A DNA stretch of 64,000 nucleotides. Origin: Macrobrachium rosenbergii (Eukaryota > Arthropoda > Malacostraca > Decapoda > Palaemonidae). Within the stretch, counting starts at the first letter, position 1, and the number at the start of each line of letters is the position of its first letter. Under the pieces are notes generated by a model, which saw only the letters and a list, made by a program, of their open reading frames with translations, made no database searches and had not been told where the DNA came from. The DNA is taken from assembly GCF_040412425.1 (NCBI RefSeq), contig NC_089744.1, positions 42,986,099-43,050,098 on the forward strand, in the 5' to 3' direction. Shown here piece after piece: positions 58,785-63,463 of this stretch. A program made the position numbers and the translations under genes.

Positions 58785-61700
58785 ACAAAACGTTGGGAAA
58801 TGCTAAATAAAAACAAATTTCTTCATCCCTCTATAGCTAGAGGGCTGTAATTTGGTATGCTTTTGATGATTGGAGGGTGGATGATCAACATACTAATTTG
58901 CAGCCCTCTAGCCTCAGTAGTTTTTAAGATTTGAGGGCAGACGGACAGACAAAGCCGGCACAAAAGTTTTCTTTTACAGAAAACTAAAACATACTAGAAA
59001 AACATTATGTATTATAATTAATTATTATTATATATTATAATTAATGAACTAGGAAGGAAAGCCCATTATTCACAGTTAATATGGTAAATAAGCAGTCCAA
59101 AACCCAAAATACCTAATAATACACTATTACCCTGAAATAACAAAGCAAATCAGTAAGAGACAACTCCTCATTGCAATATGGTTGATAACCCTGAAAAACT
59201 AAGTTGTTAGTGTTAGCGAGAACTTCCGAGTTCTGATTAGGTAGCAACTAATTAGCTGGTTAGCACCAAGCAAATTAAACCTATTAAACCTTTACAGCAA
59301 CAATAAATATTGCTGAAATTAATGCAAATACATAAACCCACAGCACCACTGAAATTAAATGAAAGAATCATTGTAAAAAGCCAAAACTCCAATGGTAATA
59401 AATAGTTCAAGTACAGTACTGCACTTAAATTACAGTACACTTGACACTTCACTGCTGTATCTATCAGTTACATTATTATGATTATTTTTTGCTATGCTAC
59501 CATTTTAGAAGCTATAAATTTTCTAGTAAATCACTTAAATTGAATGTTAAGTGTAAAGTACAGATTTGTTTAGATTAGGAAATACAGGCAGTCCCTGGTT
59601 TACAACGGGGGTTGCGTTCCAACGTCGCATCATTAACTGAAAATCGTCGTAAACCAAAAAATCATCGAAAATCGTCAAAAACCCAAAGAAAACCTTACTT
59701 TTAATGATTTTGGTGCATTGAAAATGATGTAAACTGCATTTTTATTGAGTTTTTCATCAAAAAAACCTCCAAATTTTTATTATTCTGCCGTTTTGGAGCC
59801 ATATTTCTTCCGTTGGATCGGCGTTGTAACCCTGGAACATGCATTGTAAACCGGGAAATAATTTCTGATGAATATATTTGAAAAGTGTTGTAACCTCGGA
59901 ATGTTGTAAGCCGGACCCGTCATAAACCGGGGACTGCCTGTATGTGGAATTGGTGTTAGTTGCATGATATCTAAAAACATACTGAAGAGCAGGTTATAAA
60001 CTAGAGTCTTTGTTACTTATCAGAAAGCCAGACACCAAATGCTACTGTAGTTGTCCCTGAGAAATATGGAGATCTAATATACAAATCAGCAACTGCGAAG
60101 TATCCACTAGTCGTAGAATTCACTAAGTTATCACTTACTAATCACAAAATTTAGAGCTCAGAGACTTACTGATTAGTGATAAAATGAAATATGAACACTG
60201 AAAAACACTAGAATGATGATTTCTACAAAGGGAATCATCTAGCAAATGAGAAAATAACTGTTTATAATTCAAGATTAGTGAGGTTCCTGGCTGATATATG
60301 CCCAAGGATCAAAGAAGCAAGCAGAAAACTTCCATCTGATAGATAAAAGTCTGGCAAAACGTTGAATATGAAGGACCATGAATAGTACAAATATATGATT
60401 AATGGGTTGTGATGAAAAATTACATATACTGTAATTAAATATGCTACAGCAAATAACAGAATAAATATCACGAAGAAAAACTGCAACTTAATACAGATAC
60501 AGTAGAACATGCACAATAAGGTATCACTGAGGATCTAATTTTCTAAAATATTCTCTAATCAAATTTTCTAAAATATAATTCTCTATGTCATGATAATGCA
60601 CAAAGCTTCTTAGTGTGGTGATAGTATCAAAATAAAACGGTAAAAGATCTCGTGTACCAGAATAGTAATGCTTGAACTATAATTCTTTAAACAGGATAAT
60701 AAGAAGACTGCAAAACTTTACCTGTGTTGTCACCAATTCTAATGATATGTGGCCAATGTTGTAATGTCTTGGCAAAAAAAGGATTTGTCACCCCAAGAAT
60801 AACATTAGGTGGTGCAGAAGTCCTCGTTGTGTACTCTTTGAATTCTGAGTCATGTATGGTGAAGAATGGCCGGTAATCACCACCAAATTTTAAAGGTGAT
60901 ATGAGACTGAAATAAATTTAAAGACAAATACAGAACCTTAAAGAACATATGTACTGTAATCCAAAACAAATTACAAATACCTCACAACAGTCCTTCAGGA
61001 AGACAGTTACATGGTACTTCAATCAATGCAAAAGTTAACCTAAGAGAAGATTAATCTCAGTGCCTCAAAAAAATAACTGAGTATTCTTTACTTGATCCCA
61101 TTCCATATTAAACCTTCCTATCTTCCCTAATGAAGTACATAGAGGTTTTGGGGCTTGCAAAATGAAAATTACAAATATGTGCCCATTTTGAAAATTGAAA
61201 TTCATTTTAATAATCAAGACAGCATGACATTCCACCACAAGCTTTCACTTTTAAACTGAATGGTAACATAATACAGTAATAGTAAAAATATTTTGAGCAT
61301 TTTAAACATCAGTTACATAATCTATAATTTTCATAATATATATTTTGAGCATTTTAAACATCAGTTACATAATCTATAATTTTCATAATATATAGTATGA
61401 CTAAAACAAACTAAAATAATAACAATACAAGAATATGAGGTCCCCACTAACAATGTTACTGGTATGACTCTACACATCATGAACACTGCACATAAAATAC
61501 TACATTAGAATTTCACAAATCTATGACAGCATTTTAGCCAAGATAAAAAATAATGAACTTTCCAGACAGGGATGCCAAGTATTTAGAAAAAAAATATATA
61601 CAGTATGCACATTTTCATAATCAGAACAGTGGCTGGAAGTAAGAAAAGGTTTAGATTGGATAATGACAGATGGAAAAGTTTTAGATTGGATAATGACAGA

Positions 61701-63463
61701 AACTTGAAAACTTAAAAGATGTGGGTCAGCAAAACACTACAAGATATCCAAAGCTTGTTTAACAGAATGGAGAAACTAGACTTAATGATCACAAAGCATA
61801 CACAATGCTAGATGGAGAAAGGATTACAGGTTGGGACACATTTACAAACAATATCCAATACAAATTCTCTTTGAGTTGGAACTTAGTGAGACTAAAATTT
61901 TAAAAAGGCAATTCAAACATCAGGCAGGATGAATAGATTTATAAATCAATCATTAAAACTTTATATACAAGTAAGATTTAACATTAGCACAATCTGACAT
62001 GAATCACGGTACAACTATGAAACTATATGATGCTTTAAAAGTTTGTTAGGAGTCAGATATCAGGATAGTGGGAATAATGAAACCTTAACAGAAATTTATT
62101 TTCAATATACGGATAAGAAAATGACAAAGGGAAGATATGGAAAGCTTTTACAAGCCCTTCACATCACCCCATGGAGAATAGTACATGACAGTGTCAGCTG
62201 GGCTACTCTGGACACCAGGAGAGTTGGGCGACCCAGACCAGCTTATATGAGAACTACGAGACAGGAACTGGATGAGTGGGGATTTTTGAAATTGGAAGCG
62301 CATGAAAAAGATGAGTGGTGGAACTTCACAAAGGCCCTTTGCTTGTATGGCATTTGAGGTGATGATGACAATGATGATGAGTTGGTTCAGTAAACAACTT
62401 CAAAACCTGTGGATCTTCAAAGCAGACTGAACTTGTTTTAATGGTGACTTCAATACATAATCATATTGTATTTGTTACATCCAAAACATTACAGCAATTC
62501 AATGACCAAATTTTACAACCACATAGCAATTAATAAATTCAGGTCAATCCTTCCTTGAAAATCTACATTTGTTATTGGTACAGTACTGAGTTTTACCAAT
62601 AGTCCCCTTTATAACTTGTGCTAGAAGTCTCTACATTTGTAATGTTTACAAATATTGTTTCAGTACTATGATAAAATATTTTGACAACCAATAAATCCCA
62701 CTTCAATCCTCGAAGGGTGACATGAAACATTAGCTTTTAAAAGAAAAGTGAAAACTAGAGCAAGAGAAGCTAAAGAAGTTGGACATCTGTGTGGGAAAAG
62801 ATCAAATGGAACAGATGAAAAGAAGGCAGAAAGATATGCACTGGACATCAAAGGCACACAGTAGGCAGTACTCCTTACAGATAGAACCTATTATAAGCAT
62901 GTAACATTAAGAGATAGACTAGTACTAGAAATCATTCATCTGCAATACCATTAATGTTAAAAGAACAGTATGCATCATCGTACATCTTACCTTGTAACCA
63001 GAGTTATAGGTTATATATAAAGGACTTACCTTACTAAAGTCTGCACAGTATTGGCAGCTGTTGTTGGTGACATGGCCATAACTACCAATGGTTCAGCTGT
63101 AATCACTAATTCCCATAGTAAATTCAAGTGAGGAAGAACTGGAGCCAGTATTCGGAATGCCTACAAAAAATTTTAATTAATAACGCTGATATATTATACA
63201 ATAAAATTAAATATTTTATCAAAGTTTCGGCTAAATGATATTCATCCAAACAAAACCAAATATTAGCTGAGTACAGTTCCTGTATATATATATTTTTTAT
63301 TAAAACTGTAAAAAATTTTAAAAAATTACCATTCCATAAAGCATACCTCTGTTTCATGAGGAGAAGGTATCATCACAGATAAAGGGTTCTGTGTTGCATG
63401 TAGAGGTGATGGTGGTGTTAATGACGATGCACCAGGTTTGTCCTGCCTGCTGGGTATTCGAAC
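24930..63463 (-). CDS. DENND6: DENND6 (FAM116), C-terminal seven exons; 5' exons lie outside the window
   Basis: DENND6 proteins are DENN-domain guanine-nucleotide exchange factors; the vertebrate member DENND6A activates Rab14 on endosomes. Joining seven minus-strand exons with canonical AG/GT borders gives an uninterrupted frame of 371 codons plus TGA. Segments diagnostic of the family occur in order: [113 protein letters not shown] and SLPEDL. Exon lengths are 117, 131, 185, 110, 168, 213 and 192 bp. The first six end in phases 0, 2, 1, 0, 0 and 0. The part seen covers roughly the last 60% of a normal DENND6 of about 600 residues: the end of the cDENN module and the dDENN region. Introns are 186, 2123, 29109, 4840, 977 and 183 bp. 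No stop or frameshift was seen, so this is the one apparently functional gene here. Similarity is recognised from memory, not by a search. Confidence 0.93.
25305..25517 (-). CDS. DENND6: DENND6 exon
   Basis: The 213-bp phase-0 exon encodes 71 residues, including [20 protein letters not shown], then [13 protein letters not shown] and LHLQALSEA. The GPQLT..I.GDW.GLYR.F...NF..W motif is characteristic. The donor is gtgagt and the acceptor ccacag. Confidence 0.95.
25518..26494 (-). other. DENND6 intron, 977 bp
   Basis: AT-rich intron between two phase-0 exons. No repeat or gene was recognised in it. Confidence 0.85.
26495..26662 (-). CDS. DENND6: DENND6 exon, dDENN segment
   Basis: The 168-bp phase-0 exon encodes [19 protein letters not shown], then [20 protein letters not shown] and [42 protein letters not shown] is a hallmark of DENND6. 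The donor reads gtaaca; the acceptor reads tttgcag. Confidence 0.95.
26855..29023. mobile_element. piggyBac-like MITE, copy 1, carrying a satellite-like array
   Basis: 2169 bp bounded by inverted ends CCCTTAAACGCC / GGCGTTTAAGGG and flanked on both sides by TTAA (26851-26854, 29024-29027). TTAA duplication plus CCC/GGG ends is the piggyBac signature. There is no transposase frame. The left 400 bp is unique; the rest is a tandem array. It lies in the DENND6 intron between exons 31612-31503 and 26662-26495. Confidence 0.82.
27290..28930. repeat. About 370-bp tandem monomers, five units
   Basis: The phrase accataaatcgaaatattgt recurs at 27311, 27682, 28060, 28417 and, with one change, 28789 (steps 371, 378, 357, 372). 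Each monomer also holds atgaaattgcgcacattt and a short palindrome, ttcggtcgag...gaccgaa. Two further monomers lie in the related element at 45223-46475. Confidence 0.9.
29124..29792. mobile_element. TA-flanked DNA transposon remnant with pogo-like transposase fragment
   Basis: Imperfect inverted ends (CCGTATATACTGGCATATAAGG and its complement near 29770-29792; 20 of these bases are compared) are flanked by TA. Inside, a frame at about 29525-29650 reads [20 protein letters not shown], then CAAACQYCV. This resembles the N-terminal DNA-binding helix-turn-helix of pogo/Tigger-type transposases (KR..Y...FKL.A...AE..G...AA...V). The rest of the transposase is gone. Confidence 0.65.
30876..31251. 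mobile_element. TA-type MITE (CAGGCAGTCCC family), copy 1
   Basis: 376 bp with inverted ends CAGGCAGTCCCCGGTTTAC / complement, preceded by TA. The interior is built from repeats of cgtcgtaaacc and its variants and is CpG-rich. The second copy is at 59585-59940. No coding capacity. Confidence 0.85.
31503..31612 (-). CDS. DENND6: DENND6 exon after the 29-kb intron
   Basis: The 110-bp exon has acceptor tatacag and donor gtta. The first two bases complete a Gly codon from the previous exon; then comes [20 protein letters not shown] followed by [16 protein letters not shown], which matches the Lys-rich linker and the KPG.Y..Y..HL..D motif of the family. DIRS-A starts only about 105 bp upstream of this acceptor, so the branch point and polypyrimidine tract must lie in that short remnant. 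Confidence 0.93.
31718..32051. repeat. DIRS-A left inverted terminal repeat
   Basis: Matches the reverse complement of 39473-39784 from ggtgaaattccattacagca through gccacctac. The outermost 60 bp differ from the right ITR, as is normal for DIRS elements. Confidence 0.9.
32112..32202. repeat. DIRS-A internal complementary region
   Basis: tcaccgggtgacacgggacc onward complements the left edge (31790 back to 31718). After tcccttttctgag it complements the right edge (39784 back to about 39750). The join point is the tetranucleotide TTTT. Confidence 0.9.
32203..32809. other. DIRS-A 3' untranslated segment
   Basis: Between the recombinase stop and the internal complementary region. AT-rich, no frame of interest. 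Confidence 0.6.
32810..33772 (-). pseudogene. DIRS-A tyrosine recombinase
   Basis: The N-terminal part (33772-33341) contains [20 protein letters not shown]. The first Arg box near 33260 is shifted out of frame. The C-terminal part (33133-32810) has the catalytic [10 protein letters not shown] at GWKSP and the putative nucleophile Tyr in FKRHYLKTL. This enzyme family inserts circular DIRS cDNA. The catalytic C-terminal residues survive; the protein does not. Confidence 0.75.
33860..34792 (-). pseudogene. DIRS-A RNase H and connection domain
   Basis: [14 protein letters not shown] (RNase H first Asp), then [10 protein letters not shown] (catalytic Glu), [18 protein letters not shown] and [11 protein letters not shown] follow the DIRS RNase H pattern. 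[18 protein letters not shown] then opens the segment before the recombinase. Three frames are used, so there are at least two indels. Confidence 0.75.
34755..35422 (-). pseudogene. DIRS-A reverse transcriptase
   Basis: RT blocks lie in three frames: [11 protein letters not shown] (near 35220), [10 protein letters not shown] and [15 protein letters not shown] (35190-35035), then [20 protein letters not shown] and the catalytic AAYLDDWII (YLDDW codons at 34863-34877). The catalytic aspartates are intact, but at least two frameshifts separate the blocks. Confidence 0.8.
35469..37481 (-). pseudogene. DIRS-A gag
   Basis: The exon starting at 37481 reads [20 protein letters not shown], then hits a TGA near 37376. 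Coding character continues in shifting frames: [16 protein letters not shown] from about 37349; [20 protein letters not shown] with a following helix (about 36880-36640); and a long open stretch, 36674-35469, of about 400 codons ending in a basic, Tyr/Pro/Gln-rich tail ([11 protein letters not shown]). At least three indels and one stop break it. Gag would form the particle; the basic tail may bind RNA. Confidence 0.6.
37598..37765 (-). CDS. DIRS-A Cys/His-rich exon
   Basis: 168 bp, open and phase 0 at both ends, with acceptor ttacttacag and donor gtaagtg. The 56 residues have Cys at 4, 21, 27, 42, 45 and 49 and His at 18, 24 and 38, including CRTHAGC and [13 protein letters not shown]. This is a likely zinc-binding module at the gag N-terminus. 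The next acceptor (tttcttgcag, exon from 37481) continues in phase after a 116-bp intron. Splicing is inferred from the sites and the open frame. Confidence 0.5.
37766..39376. other. DIRS-A 5' segment, possible intron
   Basis: 1.6 kb between the candidate first exon and the Cys/His exon. No coding frame was recognised; it could be an intron or leader of DIRS-A. Confidence 0.4.
39377..39412 (-). CDS. Possible first gag exon of DIRS-A
   Basis: Just inside the right ITR an ATG (gag atg gcg) starts [10 protein letters not shown], followed by AAG|TTAAGT. This would be a standard donor if the first T were G. Together with the flanked exon at 37598-37765 it suggests a spliced 5' gag. Weak, since the donor is not canonical. 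Confidence 0.25.
   Translation of the reverse strand, partial: RWRRAALPFPS
39473..39784. repeat. DIRS-A right inverted terminal repeat
   Basis: 312 bp, the reverse complement of the left ITR. It ends tgacacgggactggactcag followed by aaaa. Confidence 0.9.
39785..40014. other. Intronic AT-rich spacer with microsatellite
   Basis: Contains a (TAC/TAT)n run at about 39810-39840 and an A/G-rich run near 39988-40009. No gene. Confidence 0.7.
40015..40961 (-). mobile_element. CR1-like LINE, 3' half (split element)
   Basis: Minus-strand frames read [28 protein letters not shown], then [20 protein letters not shown] and LLDRVV. The C-terminus is [20 protein letters not shown] followed by KCDK and a stop near 40110. 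The polymerase box that should be YADD reads YAHN (codons at 40914-40919), so it is inactive. The 5' half is at 55885-56790; both halves carry the 13-bp duplicated target of the I-like LINE that split them. Confidence 0.8.
40962..41625 (+). other. I-like LINE 5' leader and start of ORF1
   Basis: Starts at ccccctcaatttgggacc after the target duplication. ORF1 coding character (Ser-rich, [14 protein letters not shown]) is visible just before DIRS-B begins and continues at 49230. Confidence 0.5.
41626..41818. repeat. DIRS-B left inverted terminal repeat
   Basis: Matches the reverse complement of 49065-49229; the shared core is attggttccctaacctacgg. The outer edge aatgacatttttatgataaa is unique to this end. 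Confidence 0.88.
41868..41955. repeat. DIRS-B internal complementary region
   Basis: The first half (to ...aaaatgtcattttt, near 41934) is the complement of the left outer edge at 41626-41690. The second half (ataagtcacttaccaagtaa) is the complement of the right outer edge near 49205-49225. Confidence 0.85.
42432..43640 (-). pseudogene. DIRS-B tyrosine recombinase
   Basis: N-terminal part (43640-43095): [20 protein letters not shown] and [16 protein letters not shown], then [11 protein letters not shown]-terminal part (43049-42432) in another frame: [14 protein letters not shown] (first catalytic Arg), [14 protein letters not shown] (H-x-x-R) and [12 protein letters not shown]. The position of the nucleophile Tyr (HYL in DIRS-A) is Phe here (TTC at 42519-42521), so strand cleavage should be impossible. 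Confidence 0.8.
43345..43938 (-). CDS. DIRS-B post-RNase H connection domain
   Basis: An open frame contains [20 protein letters not shown] and [20 protein letters not shown], the VDLFAT..N...P.F.S and W....AFPPF motifs that follow RNase H in DIRS elements. The product then shifts frame into the recombinase region near 43640. Confidence 0.6.
   Translation of the reverse strand: MDVIADELSCLKQVLPTKWTLNPVVCDNLWKLWGKTTVDLFATSRNHRLPLFCSLVPDPQAWSMDAMLLDWTNLDVYAFPPFGMIRKVINKLSTHQNTSHDPCSPILAEQGMVFRLDLPPGRLPKTTSTKTVSAQTTPLSQIPPRIILSGSDRLQTVKRLVRVFETSCRGNSEMQTSFFYKALPIKMDSLQKVVQPP
43940..44421 (-). pseudogene. DIRS-B RNase H
   Basis: [15 protein letters not shown] (first catalytic Asp), [15 protein letters not shown] (catalytic Glu) and [18 protein letters not shown] are in one open frame, 44421-43987. 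RNase H removes the RNA strand during cDNA synthesis. Confidence 0.82.
44422..45222 (-). pseudogene. DIRS-B reverse transcriptase
   Basis: Blocks [14 protein letters not shown] (about 45085), then [20 protein letters not shown] and [10 protein letters not shown] (about 44955-44860), then in another frame [16 protein letters not shown] and [12 protein letters not shown] (YLDD codons 44734-44745). Catalytic aspartates are intact. A TGA sits in the frame near 44800, and frameshifts occur near 45030 and 44860. Confidence 0.8.
45223..46475. mobile_element. piggyBac-like MITE, copy 2, inside DIRS-B RT
   Basis: 1253 bp with ends CCCTTTAACGCC / GGCGTTTAAGGG, flanked by TTAA at 45219-45222 and 46476-46479. 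It is inverted relative to copy 1 (26855-29023) and carries two rather than five of the roughly 370-bp monomers. Its unique flank (ggttgcatactaaacttcag, about 46302) is the complement of copy 1 near 27020. Confidence 0.88.
46480..46969 (-). pseudogene. DIRS-B gag C-terminus and start of RT
   Basis: [20 protein letters not shown] and [15 protein letters not shown] close gag; a basic Ser/Pro/Arg tail follows ([20 protein letters not shown]). In another frame [20 protein letters not shown] and [13 protein letters not shown] open the RT ORF, a typical DIRS RT start. The MITE at 45223-46475 interrupts it directly after. Confidence 0.65.
46956..48365 (-). CDS. DIRS-B gag central part
   Basis: 469 open codons; those before about 48300 are shadow. 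Ser/Arg-rich stretch, then a 14-residue tandem repeat (DSRQ[TN]S...ECPAP, about four units, DNA 47830-48000), an acidic patch, and a globular region: [20 protein letters not shown], then [20 protein letters not shown] and [20 protein letters not shown]. The end [10 protein letters not shown] is out of frame with GVLKKRELW downstream because of a T7 run near 46970. Confidence 0.6.
   Translation of the reverse strand: MRRWLSIPPVLLDEGHCPAPRTGEKTYWRSKGGWRSQASTKRHWKGIPVHRLSDLETSSPHQKPYRYSSSSRPLKRHANISDSSPLAVKRYRETSPQSSCSFEVQCNSHAYFLEDSPERYKRSKRPSSSERQAPADSRQTSTGECPASADSRQNSTNECPAPTDIRQNSASECLAPAVSRQTSALERPAPTPELPTPTTEFPASSGTNAPSSAIPPSSSVQGDSLAPLKCQLTQLVGLLKKSAYAPESKDKSLSPISSEEEEINQDTVPSCSYSSLLRFLLENYPDFLRPASPTSPTFTYLMKKHPLEDTRLSKLVLSSSSKKALKEGHAWLTAKREQGKATFTFPPSKLLKMRYSYYATGEAPTLGVPASSQGNFCALVDSSRRKALLSAKIMFSSAELDHLIRNIFKAFEIFSFLDWAIGALGSKVEDCPNLAEDLASDWLGVISCSDRAIRDGSLELASLFFYGCP
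48244..48894 (-). CDS. DIRS-B gag N-terminal part with Cys cluster
   Basis: ATG at 48894 opens 216 codons. Residues 10-52 carry [20 protein letters not shown] then [20 protein letters not shown], a compact Cys/His cluster likely to bind zinc. Residues 55-85 are Lys/Arg-rich; 100-125 are Pro-rich; 130-165 form a possible helix ([17 protein letters not shown]...[11 protein letters not shown]). Coding continues after a frameshift near 48300 in the frame ending at 46956. The same cluster appears in DIRS-C. Confidence 0.6.
   Translation of the reverse strand: MSDSSSTSIRFCSEGCRTRLTKLSYDFHSKCTKCRGQECSKDNTCIECQDWEDKKWKPLKSHLDKLKRDKVRQAAIRAESRANAESMTLEDVGDDRTITPPVPLPPPVLTTPILQSAPVPGFHDSALSAIASLKSRFDQKFTVLSSIIMEMGSAIKSLMEKNVSVDSAVRSDSAVNIEEVAVHPTSAPRRRSLSRSPHRGEDILEVQGRLALPGFD
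49065..49229. repeat. DIRS-B right inverted terminal repeat
   Basis: Reverse complement of the left ITR. It ends ggtaagttacttatgtaaaa. Confidence 0.88.
49230..50815 (+). pseudogene. I-like LINE ORF1 (gag-like nucleic-acid-binding protein)
   Basis: Blocks include [20 protein letters not shown] and [20 protein letters not shown], then zinc knuckles [14 protein letters not shown] (from 50033) and [12 protein letters not shown] (from 50089), and [15 protein letters not shown]. The first knuckle and the next lie in different frames because one T appears to be missing near 50087. Stops at about 49520 and 49871 also break it. The Lys/Ser-rich tail runs to 50811. ORF1 coats LINE RNA. Confidence 0.75.
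50818..52427 (+). pseudogene. I-like LINE ORF2: endonuclease start and reverse transcriptase
   Basis: The endonuclease start [20 protein letters not shown] and CLQETKLGS (metal-binding N and E) is present to about 51070. The sequence then jumps to RPAVPWWN (about 51090), which normally lies just after the endonuclease, so some 150 residues are deleted. RT blocks follow: [50 protein letters not shown] and [10 protein letters not shown] with catalytic DD. Several stops and shifts are present. Confidence 0.8.
53470..53514. repeat. (AT)n microsatellite
   Basis: Alternating at run in the Tigger-like element. Confidence 0.9.
53719..53784. repeat. (CT)n microsatellite, about 32 units
   Basis: Perfect ct repeat next to two copies of the phrase gctgcatagagggaactggc (53608 and 53671). 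Confidence 0.95.
54274..55520 (+). pseudogene. I-like LINE ORF2: C-terminal RT, RNase H and Cys/His tail
   Basis: After the Tigger-like insertion the RT thumb resumes ([20 protein letters not shown]). RNase [18 protein letters not shown], where the first catalytic Asp of YTDGS is Gly (GGT at 54881-54883); then [23 protein letters not shown] and [20 protein letters not shown]. The tail [15 protein letters not shown] and [18 protein letters not shown] is the C-terminal Cys/His motif of the group. A 267-codon stretch is open at 54716-55519. Confidence 0.85.
55885..56790 (-). mobile_element. CR1-like LINE, 5' part (split element)
   Basis: Minus-strand RT blocks: [61 protein letters not shown] and [13 protein letters not shown]. 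The next RT block (YAHN instead of YADD) is found only at 40940-40900, the other side of the 14.9-kb insertion. The endonuclease is absent, so the copy was 5'-truncated near 56790, as is usual for LINEs. Confidence 0.8.
56791..58210. other. Intron sequence, nothing identified
   Basis: Only short chance frames. No inverted ends or coding motif recognised. Confidence 0.6.
58211..58990. repeat. Dispersed decapod-type repeat, interrupted by a solo LTR
   Basis: Begins with the hairpin tgcgccaaagtttctttggt. It contains ggttgg..-like cggtggtggtctcag, aataaaaactactgaggcta, then after the LTR gagggctgtaatttggtatg, gattggagggtggatgatca and cagacaaagccggcac. I associate this word order with a common repeat of decapod genomes (from memory, unsearched). 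The inner part ctagagggctg...cagccctctag is self-complementary. Confidence 0.55.
58412..58835 (-). mobile_element. Solo LTR of the 9656-14102 retrotransposon family
   Basis: 424 bp, minus orientation, from tgtggcggaatttt to catccctctata, flanked by GCTA on both sides (58408-58411, 58836-58839). Landmarks shared with the LTRs: ctgatcttcggttgctggag, cacggtcgcc, (CT)n, and caaaacgttgggaaatgcta. It is clearly more diverged than the two LTRs of the full element. It lies inside the dispersed repeat, whose sequence resumes across one GCTA. Confidence 0.85.
58991..59584. other. Intron sequence, nothing identified
   Basis: AT-rich, no repeat or coding motif recognised. Confidence 0.6.
59585..59940. 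mobile_element. TA-type MITE (CAGGCAGTCCC family), copy 2
   Basis: 356 bp, bounded by TA on both sides, in the same orientation as copy 1. Many cgtcgtaaac words of copy 1 read cattgtaaac or tgttgtaa here, that is, CpG has changed to TpG/CpA. Confidence 0.88.
59941..60721. other. Intron sequence upstream of the 29-kb intron's content
   Basis: AT-rich, contains the donor at 60721-60720; nothing else recognised. Confidence 0.65.
60722..60906 (-). CDS. DENND6: DENND6 exon, most conserved DENN block
   Basis: The 185-bp exon has acceptor tttcag and donor gtaaag. After completing the split Ser codon it reads [19 protein letters not shown] and then [39 protein letters not shown]. This is among the best-conserved stretches of DENND6. 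It ends in phase 1 and is followed by the 29.1-kb transposon-filled intron. Confidence 0.96.
61289..61392. repeat. 52-bp tandem duplication
   Basis: Two identical 52-bp units (tattttgagcattttaaaca...) start at 61289 and 61341 in a DENND6 intron. Confidence 0.92.
61640..61700. repeat. Short direct repeat
   Basis: tttagattggataatgacag occurs at about 61650 and 61680, separated by about 10 bp. Confidence 0.8.
62030..62357 (+). pseudogene. LINE reverse-transcriptase C-terminal remnant
   Basis: A 104-codon plus-strand frame reads [14 protein letters not shown] near its start, then [20 protein letters not shown], and [21 protein letters not shown]. The pattern LGVRWQD...N...L then RGRPR..W..T...EL...G......A.DR..WR....ALC is common in the C-terminal tail of LINE reverse transcriptases. 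The middle segment does not match well. The opposite strand to DENND6 and its position inside an intron support a transposon fossil. Confidence 0.4.
63030..63160 (-). CDS. DENND6: DENND6 exon, cDENN segment
   Basis: The 131-bp exon has acceptor gtag and donor gtaagt. It encodes [19 protein letters not shown] and then [11 protein letters not shown], the typical DENN core in which LWELV...EPLVVMAPSP is strongly conserved. It ends two bases into a Ser codon that the next exon completes. The intron to the upstream exon is only 186 bp. Confidence 0.93.
63347..63463 (-). CDS. DENND6: DENND6 exon (first in window)
   Basis: The 117-bp exon is phase 0 at both ends. Its acceptor (reading ttcaacag on the minus strand) lies just right of 63463 and its donor gtatgc is at 63346. 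It encodes 39 residues beginning [11 protein letters not shown], the family's conserved IP..DKPG block, followed by a Ser/Pro-rich variable linker ending PSPHETE. Confidence 0.88.
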
